From NCBI GenBank assembly GCA_030544235.1, contig CM060478.1, positions 395,227-459,226 on the forward strand: a stretch of DNA of 64,000 nt, written 5' to 3'. Made by a program: the position numbers and the translations under genes. Below are positions 22,838 through 34,199 of this stretch, in pieces. Position 1 is the stretch's first letter. Each line of letters starts with the position of its first letter. A model generated the notes under the pieces. It did not search any database and had not been told where the DNA came from. It saw only the letters and a list, made by a program, of their open reading frames with translations. The DNA is from Lepturacanthus savala (taxonomy: Eukaryota > Chordata > Actinopteri > Scombriformes > Trichiuridae).

Positions 22838-22962
22838 TCCAGTAATCTCGTGTCCTCATATTGAAACTCAAAGTGTTGAGTCAGTCAGTCAGAATCCATT
22901 TGTAGAGAACTCAGCAGAGCAGAAGGAAACAAACTGAGCTGAGTCGTTTGTTCTCTGAGGGC
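22838..22962 (+). pseudogene. Isolated copy of the NLR 5' leader exon
   Basis: AGTGTTGAGTCAGTCAG followed by AGAATCCAT, CAGAGCAGA and AACTGAGCTG parallels 24180-24287, the leader of the NLR gene downstream. No NLR coding exon follows this copy before the second leader. It looks like a leftover from duplication of an NLR gene start. From 22963 to 23575 nothing else is recognised. Confidence 0.5.
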
Positions 22963-23579
22963 CGTGACGTTAGAGGAGATGGACGAGAACAGAGAAGTTG
23001 TCCAGGTGTTCGGTTGGTCAGTCAGACGATGTTTGAAGTAGCTGCTAAAATATGATGCTGTGCTGAAACATGGCTGCAGGTTAGGACCTGGACAGTAGGG
23101 ACATGTCCACACCAACATCCAGATGCTGCTACTGGTTGACTACAACATTTGCTGCAGCTGCTTTAACTTGTGCTGATGCTACGATGCTGCAGAGCTGCCA
23201 GGCTTCTGTGTTTTCTTGGTGGGATAAAGACTGACAGAGCAGGATCTGGAGGAAACTCAACTCAAGAAGCTGCAGCAGTGAATATTTAAAGGTTAAACCG
23301 TTTCAATGGCACAGACCACTTCTCACAAGTAAACTCACGTCATTTGATATTAATTTCAGGGGGAAATCTGCAATAAAACGAGTGTTAGTGTGTCTGCTGC
23401 TCTGTCTGTTCCTGCCTCTGACCACTAGAGGGCAGGAAGGAGCCAAAACCAGCAGCTGGGTTTATTATGAAAGGAGACGATACGTGGTACAGAAGATATT
23501 TAAAGTGAATAAAACTACTAAATAAAACGTTTACTCACAAATAATCATGTTTGTCTCTTTTCTGTCACAGCAGAAATAC

Positions 23580-23581
23580 TG

Positions 23582-23635
<54 letters not shown>

Positions 23636-23636
23636 C
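23580..23636. repeat. (TA)n(CA)n microsatellite
   Basis: TA repeats passing into CA repeats. Confidence 0.95.
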
Positions 23637-23706
23637 TACTAATGATTCAAATCTAGATTAAAACACAGAATTAACACTGGTTACAGATAAATGAGCTTTA
23701 GAAAAA

Positions 23707-24082
23707 CAGGAGTAGAGGAGGAGGAGCAGAGGAGGAGCAGCAGAGGAGGAGCAGCAGCAGAGGAGGAGCAGCAGCAGAGGAGGAGGAGCAGCAGCAGAGG
23801 AGGAGCAGCAGCAGAGGAGGAGGAGCAGCAGAGGAGGAGGAGCAGCAGAGGAGGAGCAGCAGCAGAGGAGGAGGAGCAGCAGCAGAGGAGCAGCAGAGGA
23901 GGAGGAGCAGCAGCAGAGGAGGAGGAGCAGCAGCAGAGGAGCAGCAGCAGAGGAGCAGCAGCAGAGGAGGAGTAGCAGCAGAGGAGCAGCAGCAGAGGAG
24001 GAGTAGCAGCAGAGGAGCAGCAGCAGAGGAGGGGCAGTAGAGGAGTAGCAGCAGAGGAGGAGCAGCAGAGGAGGAGTAGCGG
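23707..24082. repeat. GAGGAGCAGCA minisatellite
   Basis: Units of GAGGAGCAGCAGCAG with GAGGAG insertions, 9-18 bp. Reading frames give Glu/Gln/Arg or Leu/Cys/Ser runs on either strand; I treat these as artefacts. Confidence 0.93.
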
Positions 24083-24174
24083 AGTTTGTAGCTGCAGCAG
24101 TTTCCTGTTTTTCTGTCGTTGCTGTGACTTCAACACAAGTTTTTAAACAGGAAGTTTCTGTCTCTGAGGGTCAT

Positions 24175-24287
24175 GTGACTTCCTGTAATCTGACCTCAGA
24201 CTGAAAGTCCAAGTGTTGAGTCAGTCAGTGAGAATCCATGTTGAGAGGACGGATCAGAGCAGACAGAACAAAGTGAGCTGTGAGCAG
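24175..24287 (+). promoter_or_regulatory. Probable 5' leader exon of the NLR gene
   Basis: Conserved block GTGTTGAGTCAGTCAGTGAG to AAGTGAGCTGTGAGCAG, then a GTGAGT donor at 24288. A copy occurs at about 22840. The first coding exon begins after TTTCTCACAG at 25830. The transcription start is not located; no clear TATA box is seen. Confidence 0.5.
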
Positions 24288-24619
24288 GTGAGTTCATCCA
24301 AGACTGGAGAATTCTCTCCAGTGTTAAAAACCCTGTTTCTAGATGTAGTGAGGACTGGTCTGCAGCTGTTGTTATATTTGCTGCAGGTTACAGGAGAAGT
24401 GGTGAATTTCCTGTTGGCTGAAGCTGAAATGGCGTCGTACTCACAAGCAGCAAACAATCAAACTGAGGTTGTGCAGGATGTGGGCGTGTGTTGTAGCACT
24501 GGTTAGATGCTGTTTGTGGAGTTTGCTCCATAACAAGGTTTAGTTTTGCTGCTGGGTTCAGACGACAAGATGCAAACAAGTGAAGTTTGTGGCGGGAACG
24601 GCAACGTTTTCTATTGACA

Positions 24620-25205
24620 GCAGGAAAAGTGACGGGTGTGTTTAGGACCCAAATGCAGCAGAAACTCTGGCAGGTGAGTTGGTGACGACTTTTATTGTCC
24701 CCACGAGCAGCAAACAATGCAGACGGGCAGATCAGGGAAGCCGACACGATGCAGACAAACCAGCAAGGAGCAGACTAGGGGAGAGTCGGGGACAGGAGAG
24801 GAGTCGTGAAGCCGTAGCGCTGAACCACCAAACGGTCCGGAATCGGGGCAGGCAGGAACCAGGAGGAACAAGACGAAGCTCGTGGTCGGGGACAGAAGGC
24901 TGACGTGATTACCGGGGAGGCGACCAGACGGTCAGGAACAGGCAGGGTCGATGGCAGGAAGGCAGTCCGAAAAACGCCGGCAAGTCTGGCATGAGAGCAA
25001 AGAACGATCTGGCACCGAGGGAGTGGAGAGGAGAGGCTCATGTACTGGCTTGATTGCTGGTGAGGTGCAGCTGAGGGGAATCAGGTGAGTAGAGTGAACT
25101 GCAGGCTGACAGGCAGGTGAGCAGGGGGAGGGGCAGGTGGAAAAGTACTGGGGAATGTGTGTGAATGGAGTGAGGAGAGGGCCGATCATGGCAGGAAAAG
25201 TCAAA
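24620..25205. mobile_element. Unclassified GC-rich dispersed repeat in the NLR leader intron
   Basis: GC-rich, purine-rich sequence with AGGCAGGAACC, GGTCAGGAACAGGCAG and TGAGGTGCAGCTGAGG. Its style matches a non-autonomous element frequent in fish genomes that I cannot assign to a class. It contrasts sharply with the AT-rich flanks. The remainder, 25205-25830, has no recognised feature. Confidence 0.4.
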
Positions 25206-25870
25206 TGGAGCAGATTTGTGGTGTTGATGTGGTTCCTTGATGTGTGACTTCAGTGGAGGTCGGAGTATGGGCGGGTTCTAGATTCTATAGAGTTCTGGGA
25301 AATGTGATGTTGTAAAGATATAATCTGTTCTGTAGATGATGGCGAGGACGCTCTATTCATGTCTACTTCTGCTGTTTATCAAAGAAACCTTGTGTTTATG
25401 GGACAATACTGATTTCCTGATGACTAGTCCATCACCATCAGATGTCTGTCAGTCCTGGTTCATCTAGAGCCTGTCCTCCATGGACTGGATCTCTCCTTCA
25501 CTGCTTCTCCTCCAGGTTCCTTCTTTCTCTGGGTTTTGGAGTTTTTCCTTGTTGAGGAGGGTCTAAGGACGGAGGATGTCTGAGTCACTATGGACTGAAT
25601 TTACTGAAGCACTTTGAGACGACTGTTGTAATATTGGGCTGTATAAATACATCAAATAGAAATAAATAAAATGGTGAATTAAACATCCAACCCCTGCCTC
25701 TGTGTCTGTATCTCAGGATCATGGAATTTCCTCTGGATACAAACTCAGTTAATTGTTGAGGTGGAGTTTCCTGTTTCTCTGTTGCTGCTGTGACTTGAAC
25801 AGACTCGTTTCTCTTGAATCTTTCTCACAGTCCGTTAATGTTTCACCTCAGACTGACTCACGTCCACAAG

Positions 25871-28800
25871 ATGGAGGTTTGTGTGGAGGAAGGAGAGGAC
25901 AGAGCAGAGTCTCCAGCATCCAGCTGTGTGTCTATGAACAGTGATTGGTCCAAAGATTATCCTCTAAACTTCAGGTCAGAACCTGGACCCTCAGACTCAA
26001 AGTAAGAGTTTCTGCTTAAACTGAATGTTTACTGCCTCTATTTAACTAGTGTCAATCATTATTTTATACTAGTTTATAATGTTTTTATGATGGAATTTGT
26101 CAAAATAGATCAAAAGTGTTTCAGATTGATCCCTATTCACTTTACTGTTTAATATCTGTTCTAATGAGTTAAATTCTAGTTGTGGTGTCTGCTCCACCTG
26201 TAAATTCTTGCAGGTAAATTAGTTTTTTTCATGAAGTAAAAATGAATAGAAACTAATTCTCTCCACAAACATCGTCTGACCTCAGGTGACTTTAGTCCTG
26301 ATACAAAAATCCCTCTAGACACTTTTTAATTGACTATATTTCAGTTTGTGTGTGTTTTTCTATAAAAACAACCATAGAAACAGGTGTGTAAAGGTCTAAT
26401 TTCACAGTTTCATTGATTAAATTGTCCTGGTGGGAATGAAGTTCAGAAACATTTCAAGAAAATGAATCTGAAACTATTAAAGCATTAATAGGCTGAAAGG
26501 GTTAAATCCATTAATGATTATATTTTATAATGCTCAGAACAATTTATTCTCATTTAGTATCTGTCTTATTCTGTTTCAGCTTATTTGTATTTTCTATTGT
26601 CTTTACTGTTTAATGTCTGTTCTAATTGTGTTGAAATGTCCTTTTATCGTGTGTTTTAGTGTTTGATGTAAAACCCTTTGAATCGTCTTGTTGTTGAAAT
26701 GTTGTCTATAAATAAAGTTTCCTTCTTTTCCTTGGTGGTGTTACAGAGGTCAGACAGAACTCAGACAGAGAGCAGAGTCTCCAGCATCCAGCTGTGTGTC
26801 TATGAACAGTGATTGGTCCAAAGATTATCCTCTAAACTTCAGTACAGAACCTGGACCCTCAGACACAAAGTAAGAGTTTCTGCTTAAACTGAATGTTTAC
26901 TGCCTCTATTTAACTAGTGTCAATCATTATTTTATACTAATTATTTGGACTGGCTTTGCCTTGTAATCCTACACCTATATTATATGTTTCTATCTTCTTC
27001 CGTAAAAAGTTTGGCTCTTCTCCTCCTATGTTTTTGATAAAACCCCAACAATAGTTATATCAAAACGACCGGCTCGGCCGGGAATGGTGTGGAATGACTT
27101 TTCTCAGAGATTCCCGTTACTATGGCGACGTAGTCGCAGTTTTCGTTCGGAATTTTGGCCCCATTCATTCCGGATGGGAGGAGCTAGAGTGGGTGATGTC
27201 ATCGTAGAGTGTAGAGGGAGAAAAAAACACCCTGAAAAATAAATTTATAAATTGCCGGCGTAGCCACAATTTTAACTGCACATCAATAATTTTTACATCA
27301 AAACGTAGGCACGACCGTCCTGATCGGTCCAATATCACTATCCAAGCTGAAAGTTCAGCGGTTTTCTCGCTATGAGTCTCCAAACACAGCTTGGTCCCCC
27401 TTTTGCTCCCATTCAGTCCCATATTAAATTTGAATTTGAAAAACCTGGATTTTCCAAATCTTCCTACTTTTTAAACTGCTCCCGTGGGCACAGTTTTCAA
27501 GTTACAGAAATAAAAATTATATCACTACGACCAGGCGAGGGTCTGCTCTCAGAAAATATGATCATTTTTTCTCCAACTTTCACGGTTTTCAAATTATGAG
27601 CATTTGTTCGGCGTGTGGTCCGACCAGTTACCAAATCTGGGGAGACTCTCTGCCTCCCCAGATTTAGTCGGTTAGTCATGAATTCAAATGCAGCAGAGCA
27701 GTTAGTCGCCATGGTAACGGCCCAGCTGCTGCAGAGGGCTGATCAGCAACTTAGCTGAAAGCTGATTGGCTCATGATGTCAGGCTGAAAGCTGATTGGCT
27801 GAATGGTTTTCATCAATAACTTTGGATCTAAACCTCCTACAACCATATAACTTGGTGGAGGTCATGTTGAAGACCAATCAAACTGATTCAATAGTATTGG
27901 GACCCCACCTCCTCAAAGCTGATTGGCTCATGGGTTTCCCTTAATAACTTTGGATCTAAAGGTCACAGGGTCACCAAACGTTCTGAGATTGATAATACTA
28001 ACACCCGGCACCATCCTAAGCCACATGGAGGTCACGACGGCGACGTAGTCACCATTTCGGTGCAATTGATTCCCACGCACCGACCCCGACACCCCCAGAG
28101 CCCAGACCCAACTCTCACAATTTCCGCGGGAATTGTCTAGTTTATAATGTTTTTATGATGGAATTTGTCAAAATAGATCAAAAGTGTTTCAGATTGATCC
28201 CTATTCACTTTACTGTTTAATATCTGTTCTAATGAGTTAAATTCTAGTTGTGGTGTCTGCTCCACCTGTAAATTCTTGCAGGTAAATTAGTTTTTTTCAT
28301 GAAGTAAAAATGAATAGAAACTAATTCTCTCCACAAACATCGTCTGACCTCAGGTGACTTTAGTCCTGATACAAAAATCCCTCTAGACACTTTTTAATTG
28401 ACTATATTTCAGTTTGTGTGTGTTTTTCTATAAAAACAACCATAGAAACAGGTGTGTAAAGGTTTAATTTCACAGTTTCATTGATTAAATTGTCCTGGTG
28501 GGAATGAAGTTCAAAAACATTTCAAGAAAATGAATCTGAAACTATTAAAGCATTAATAGGCTGAAAGGGTTAAATCCATTAATGATTATATTTTATAATG
28601 CTCAGAACAATTTATTCTCATTTAGTATCTGTCTTATTCTGTTTCAGCTTATTTGTATTTTCTATTGTCTTTACTGTTTAATGTCTGTTCTAATTGTGTT
28701 GAAATGTCCTTTTATCGTGTGTTTTAGTGTTTGATGTAAAACCCTTTGAATCGTCTTGTTGTTGAAATGTTGTCTATAAATAAAGTTTCCTTCTTTTCCT

Positions 28801-29832
28801 TGGTGGTGTTACAGAGGTCAGACAGAACTCAGACAGAGAGCAGAGTCTCCAGCATCCAGCTGTGTGTCTATGAACAGTGATTGGTCCAAAGGTCGTCCTC
28901 CAAACTTCAGTAAAGAACCTGGACCCTCAGACTCAAAGTAAGAGTTTGTGCAGTAAAGTGAATATTAGTGTTTAACTTATGTCAATGATTTGTTGTTTGT
29001 TGTTGAATCATCTCAAACTAAAAGTCTGAAATGCTGCTAATGTCATGATAGAATAGAAACTGATCCAGAATGAACTGACCTCTGCATTATCACTGATATT
29101 TAAATATAGTTCTAATTATATGAATTATAAAACATCACTCAATGTGTTGTTATCAACAACTGTGTGAAATAAATTCATATTTACAGAGAAGTAATTAGAT
29201 TTGACTAATTTAGATCATTTTAAAATAATCAGTCTTTGTAATTCAAGTCATATTCTACTTGTTTAAAACCCATAATCATTTAAATGTTAATAACAAGGAG
29301 AAGTTAGTAAAAACAGGAGGAGGAATATGCAGATGTGGTCTTCTGAGAGGTATGACATCACAAAGTTCATGGAGTCACAGCGTCCTCTGCTTTTAGACAT
29401 CAGCAGCTTCTGTGAAATAATTCATCACATCATCAACATATGGGCTGATTCTGATTCATGTGATGGGGACATATCAGCTGATTTAATCAACCAAAGCATG
29501 AATCACTACATCACCACTGCTATTTCAATAAGGGTCTGATTCTATGAAGTATGGAGCTGAGTCATCAGGTCAGGGTTAGTGTTATATGTCAGTTTTCATT
29601 GATCCATGTTTGAATTGATCTTGTCTTTATCGTGTCTGTCCATAGACGTCTCTCCTGTCCAGATTGGACGTTAAATAAAGTTTCCTTCTTTTCCTTGGTG
29701 GTGTTACAGAGGTCAGACAGAACTCAGACAGAGAGCAGAGTCTCCAGCATCCAGCTGTGTGTCTATGAACAGTGATCGGTCCAAAGATTATCCTCTAAAC
29801 TTCAGTAAAGAACCTGGACCCTCAGACACAAA
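25871..29832 (+). CDS. NLR N-terminal repeat exons (four copies)
   Basis: Exons 25871-26001, 26747-26869, 28815-28937 and 29710-29832 each encode RAESPASSCVSMNSD followed by W/R-SK, then PLNF or PPNF, and EPGPSD. The last three are exactly 123 nt (41 codons) and share phase-2 borders, so copies can be gained or lost without a frameshift. The introns upstream of copies 2 and 3 are nearly identical for hundreds of bases, showing recent exon-plus-intron duplication. Copy 4 keeps only the last part of that intron. The segment has no known fold; it is Ser/Pro/Glu-rich and probably disordered. Confidence 0.82.
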
Positions 29833-32800
29833 GTAAGAGTTTGTGCAGTGAATAATGTGGTTGAATTAGAGTAAATGAGTCTAAGTGTGACATGTGTAAT
29901 GTCAGTGTGGAGCCTGATGGCAGCAGGAGAAGAAGCTGTGCTGGTGGATCAGCTGCAGTGCAGAGGACCAGCCTCACCTCATCTATCATTAGTCTGCACT
30001 TCTTATGTCTTTTAGGCTCAAATGTGTGAAAAGTCCAAATAGAAACTGATGCTAATGTTAGGACAGAACATCTGATCCACAATGAGTCGACGTCTGCAAC
30101 ATCACTGACATTTAAACACTAGAACAAACTTCAGGCAGAGCTGTCAAACTCAGTTTAGTTCAGGGCCACATTCAATTTGATCTCAATTTATAAAACAGGA
30201 GCAATGATATAAGAAAAAAGCACAGTTTCAACACGATGATGTCCCATTATCTCCGTGTTGAAATGAATGAACTCTTAACAAGTAGAAACATCTGTCTTTT
30301 GGCATCATTAACCCAATACTGAGTAGAATTCTCTTCAAACATCTTCCAGCATTGGCTCATACTTTTGCTTATATCAACCTGTTTTTTAGTCTTGTTTTCT
30401 TAAAACCAGATTGAATTGTTTGACCTTTTTATGTTAATGTTGTATTTTTATACCAAACTTTGAGTTTTTTCTCATAATTCTAACTTTCAGCTGTCGTATT
30501 TTTGTAAAAATGAAAATCAGCAACATTATCTGCCAATTCCTGAAAAGTAAACTCTATATTGGACCAATTGTTTTAAATCCAAGATATTTTTATCTGTAAA
30601 TGTGATTTAATGTTTTCCAGTGCACTGAACAATATTTAGTTTTTAAAGCAGCAGGTGAAGTTATCTCCTGCCTCACAAACCATTTACAAACCAGTCATCA
30701 TCTTCTATACCTGCTTATTCCTCAGGGTCACATGATCTGCTGCAGCCAATCACAGCGCGTTACGGCCAGAGGATACACCCCAGATGGTCTCCAGCCAATC
30801 GTGGGGCACACACACCATTCACTCACACACTCACACCTACGGTGATTTAGAGTCTCCAATTAACCTCAGACCCACATGAAAAATGAACCTCCTCACAGAA
30901 AGGTCCCAGACCAGGACCAAGGAGGTCTGGAACCTTCTTGCTGGGAGGCAACAGCACTGACCCCTGACCCCTGACCCCTGCTCCACCGTGTCGCCCATTT
31001 ACAAAACTGCAAATATTTGAGCCCTGAGCCCTGATAGAGTCACTGACTTCACATTTCTGTGCAGAAACAGGAACTGGAACACGTTATCACACGTGTACAG
31101 TCATCATCCAGTGGGCCGGATTGGACCCTTTAGCGGGCCGGTTCTGGCCCCCGGGCCGCATGTTTGACACCCCTGCTTTACGGCCATGAATCCCAGCGAC
31201 AGTCGGCCCATGTCGTGGCCTCATGAGCCGGGTGGTGAGGAGGGCTGCACCTTCTGGGTGGAAAGAGAACGCTGGCTGGTTGTTTCCTTCAGTCATTCTG
31301 TCTTTTTGAATAAAAAGTCATTTGGGTCAAAGACCTGCTGCAGATGTTTAATTCTGGGTTTTACCTGCTCAACAGGAAAGTAGCGGCGTGATGCTGTGGA
31401 GCAGAAATGAAACTGCTGAAGCAGCTTTCTGACAGAAATTAGAGGCACATGTGATATAACACGCTTTAATATGGAATGTTGAAGAGAACACGTTAAGAAG
31501 ACTTAAAGGAAAAGATGCTGCTCCACCATGATTAGATGTAGCATAGGATGAAGTAGCAGCACATGGAAATACTCAAGTCAAGTACAAGTACCTCAAAACT
31601 GCATTTGAGTCACTTCATTGATTTGTTTCCTCTGAATATTGCTCAGATCAGCTGATATGAGCTACCAGATGTCCTGTTGAATCAGGGATTTCATAACTGT
31701 GCAACATGCAGTGAAAATGTTATTTGTAGAAAAGCTTCGTACAAACATTCAACTCAAAGCTCCACTTCATGAAAGCAGGAGGTTTTAAATCAAATGAAGA
31801 AGCGTTTTCAGAAAGAAGCTTTTCCTGCTCTGAGTCTGAGCTTCTAGACAGTGTTGGTGACAAATCTGAACATGTGTCAACGGTCGACGAAGCATTTGAC
31901 CGATGAAGGAATGTGTTCACAGAGAGAGGAGGAGGAAGAGGAGTGGAGTTTCTGAGGAGGAGCAGCTGTCCTGCTGTTCTCTGTGTCAGGACGTCCTGAA
32001 GGATCCAGTCTCCACCAGATGTGGACACTGGTTCTGCAGACGGTGCTTCAACTCCTCCTGTCCCCAGTGTGGAAAAAGATCCAGACCCAGACCTGGACAG
32101 AGTAAGACTGGTTGTTTTATGTTGCTGCTGATGAATCATTGTCACATCGTCTTTGTTTAGTCTCACATTTGTCTGTTTTAGTGACTGTTGCTGTCCAGGA
32201 GACTTTAGATGAACATAAGATCGGTCTGAAGAGCAGCAGTGAACATGTGGCTGAAGGAACCGGTGAAACAGGAAGTAAAACCCTCCTCAACGACGTCTTC
32301 ACTGACGTCCACGTCACAGCAGGACAGAGCGAAGAAGCCAAAATCCAACACGAGGTGGAGCAGCTGGAGAAAACGTCCAAGATGAAGATCCTCCAGGACG
32401 TTAAGATCAAGTGTGGCGACATCTTTAAACTCTTATGTGACCAACAGAAAGACGTCAGAGTGGTTCTGACCAACGGCGTCGCTGGCGTTGGAAAAACCTT
32501 CTCAGTGCAGAAGTTCACTCTGGACTGGGCCGAGGGTTTGGAAAACCAAGAGGTCAACGTGGTGATTCCTCTTTCCTTCAGGGAGCTGAACCTGATCCAA
32601 GATAAACGGTTCAGTCTTCTCAGGCTGATCCGTGTTTTCCATCCAACGTTACAGAAGCTCACAGCAGAGCAGCTCACTGGCTGCAAACTTCTGTTCATCT
32701 TTGACGGCCTGGATGAAAGCCGACTGTCACTGGACTTCAAGGACATGGAGGTGGTGTCTGACGTCACAAAGGAGTCATCAGTCAACGCGCTGCTGACAAA

Positions 32801-34142
32801 CCTCATCAAGGGGAAGCTGCTTCCATCGGCTCTCGTCTGGTTAACTTCCAGACCCGCGGCAGCCAATCAGATCCCTCCTGAATGTGTGGACAGGTTCACA
32901 GAAGTACGAGGCTTCACTGACGACCAGAAGGACGAGTACTTCAGGAAGAGATTCAGAGATGAAGATCTGTGCAGCAGAATCATCTCACACATCAAGAGCT
33001 CCAGGAGCCTCCACGTCATGTGTCAGATCCCGATCTTCTGCTGGATCACTGCTACAGTTCTGGAGGACATGTTGACTACAGAGCAGACAGGAGAGCTGCC
33101 CAAGACCCTGACTGACATGTACTCACACTTCCTGCTGGTCCAGACAAAGAGGAAGAAGATCAAGTATGGTGAGGGACATGAGGCAGGTCCACAGGAGCTG
33201 ACGGAGGCTGACAGAGAGCTTCTTCTGAAGCTGGGGAGGCTGGCGTTAGAACATCTGGAGAAAGGAAACCTCATGTTCTACCAAGAAGACCTGGAGCAGT
33301 GTGGTCTTGATGTCACAGAGGCCTCGGTCTTCTCAGGAGTTTGTAACCAGATCTTCAAAAGAGAGAGTGTGATCTTCCAGAAAAACGTCTACAGCTTTGT
33401 TCATCTGAGCGTTCAGGAGTTTCTGGCTGCAGTCTACATGCTGCACTGCTACAACACCGGGAACAGAAAGGTAGTGAAGGACTTCCTGGGAGAAGACTAC
33501 AGGGACCCAGACCTGAAGGAGATCAATAGAAGAAACTACAGGGGTTTAGAGCTGAAGGGGTTAAAGAGAGAAGACTACAGGGACCCATACCTGGCGGACT
33601 TCCTGGGAGAAGACTACAGGGACCCATACCTGGAGGAGATCAATAGAAGAAACTACAGGGTCCCAGACCTGGAGGATTTCATGATGGGAGCCATGAATAA
33701 ATCTCTCCAAAGTAAAAATGGGCACCTGGACCTGTTTGTCCGCTTCCTTCATGGTCTCTGTCTGGAGTCCAACCAGAGGCTGTTAGGAGGTCTGCTGGGT
33801 CAGAGAAAGACCAACAGTCCAGGAACCATCCAGAGAGTCATCAACAACCTGAAGGAGAAGAACACTGAGAACATCTCTCCTGACAGAAGCATCAACATCT
33901 TCCAGTGTCTGATGGAGATGAACGACCTCTCAGTCCATCAGGAGATCCAAGAGTTCCTGAAGTCACAGAACAGATCAGAGAAGAAACTCTCTGAGATCCA
34001 CTGCTCTGCTCTGGCCCACATCCTGCAGATATCAGAGAAGGTTCTGGATGAGTTGAACCTGAACGAGTACAACACGTCAGAGGAAGGACGACGGAGACTG
34101 ATCCCAGCTGTGAGGAACTGTAGAAAGGCTGAGTAAGTCCAG

Positions 34143-34199
<57 letters not shown>

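Noticed and set aside
23691..24136. Glu/Gln/Arg-rich or Leu/Cys/Ser-rich frames
   Set aside because: Artefact of the GAGGAGCAGCA minisatellite, open on both strands.
28121..28140. Helitron 3' end (hairpin plus CTAG) on the 1.2-kb insertion
   Set aside because: CCGCGG forms a hairpin just before CTAG, but the uninterrupted intron copy shows that the G belongs to the target, and there is no insertion between A and T as Helitrons require.
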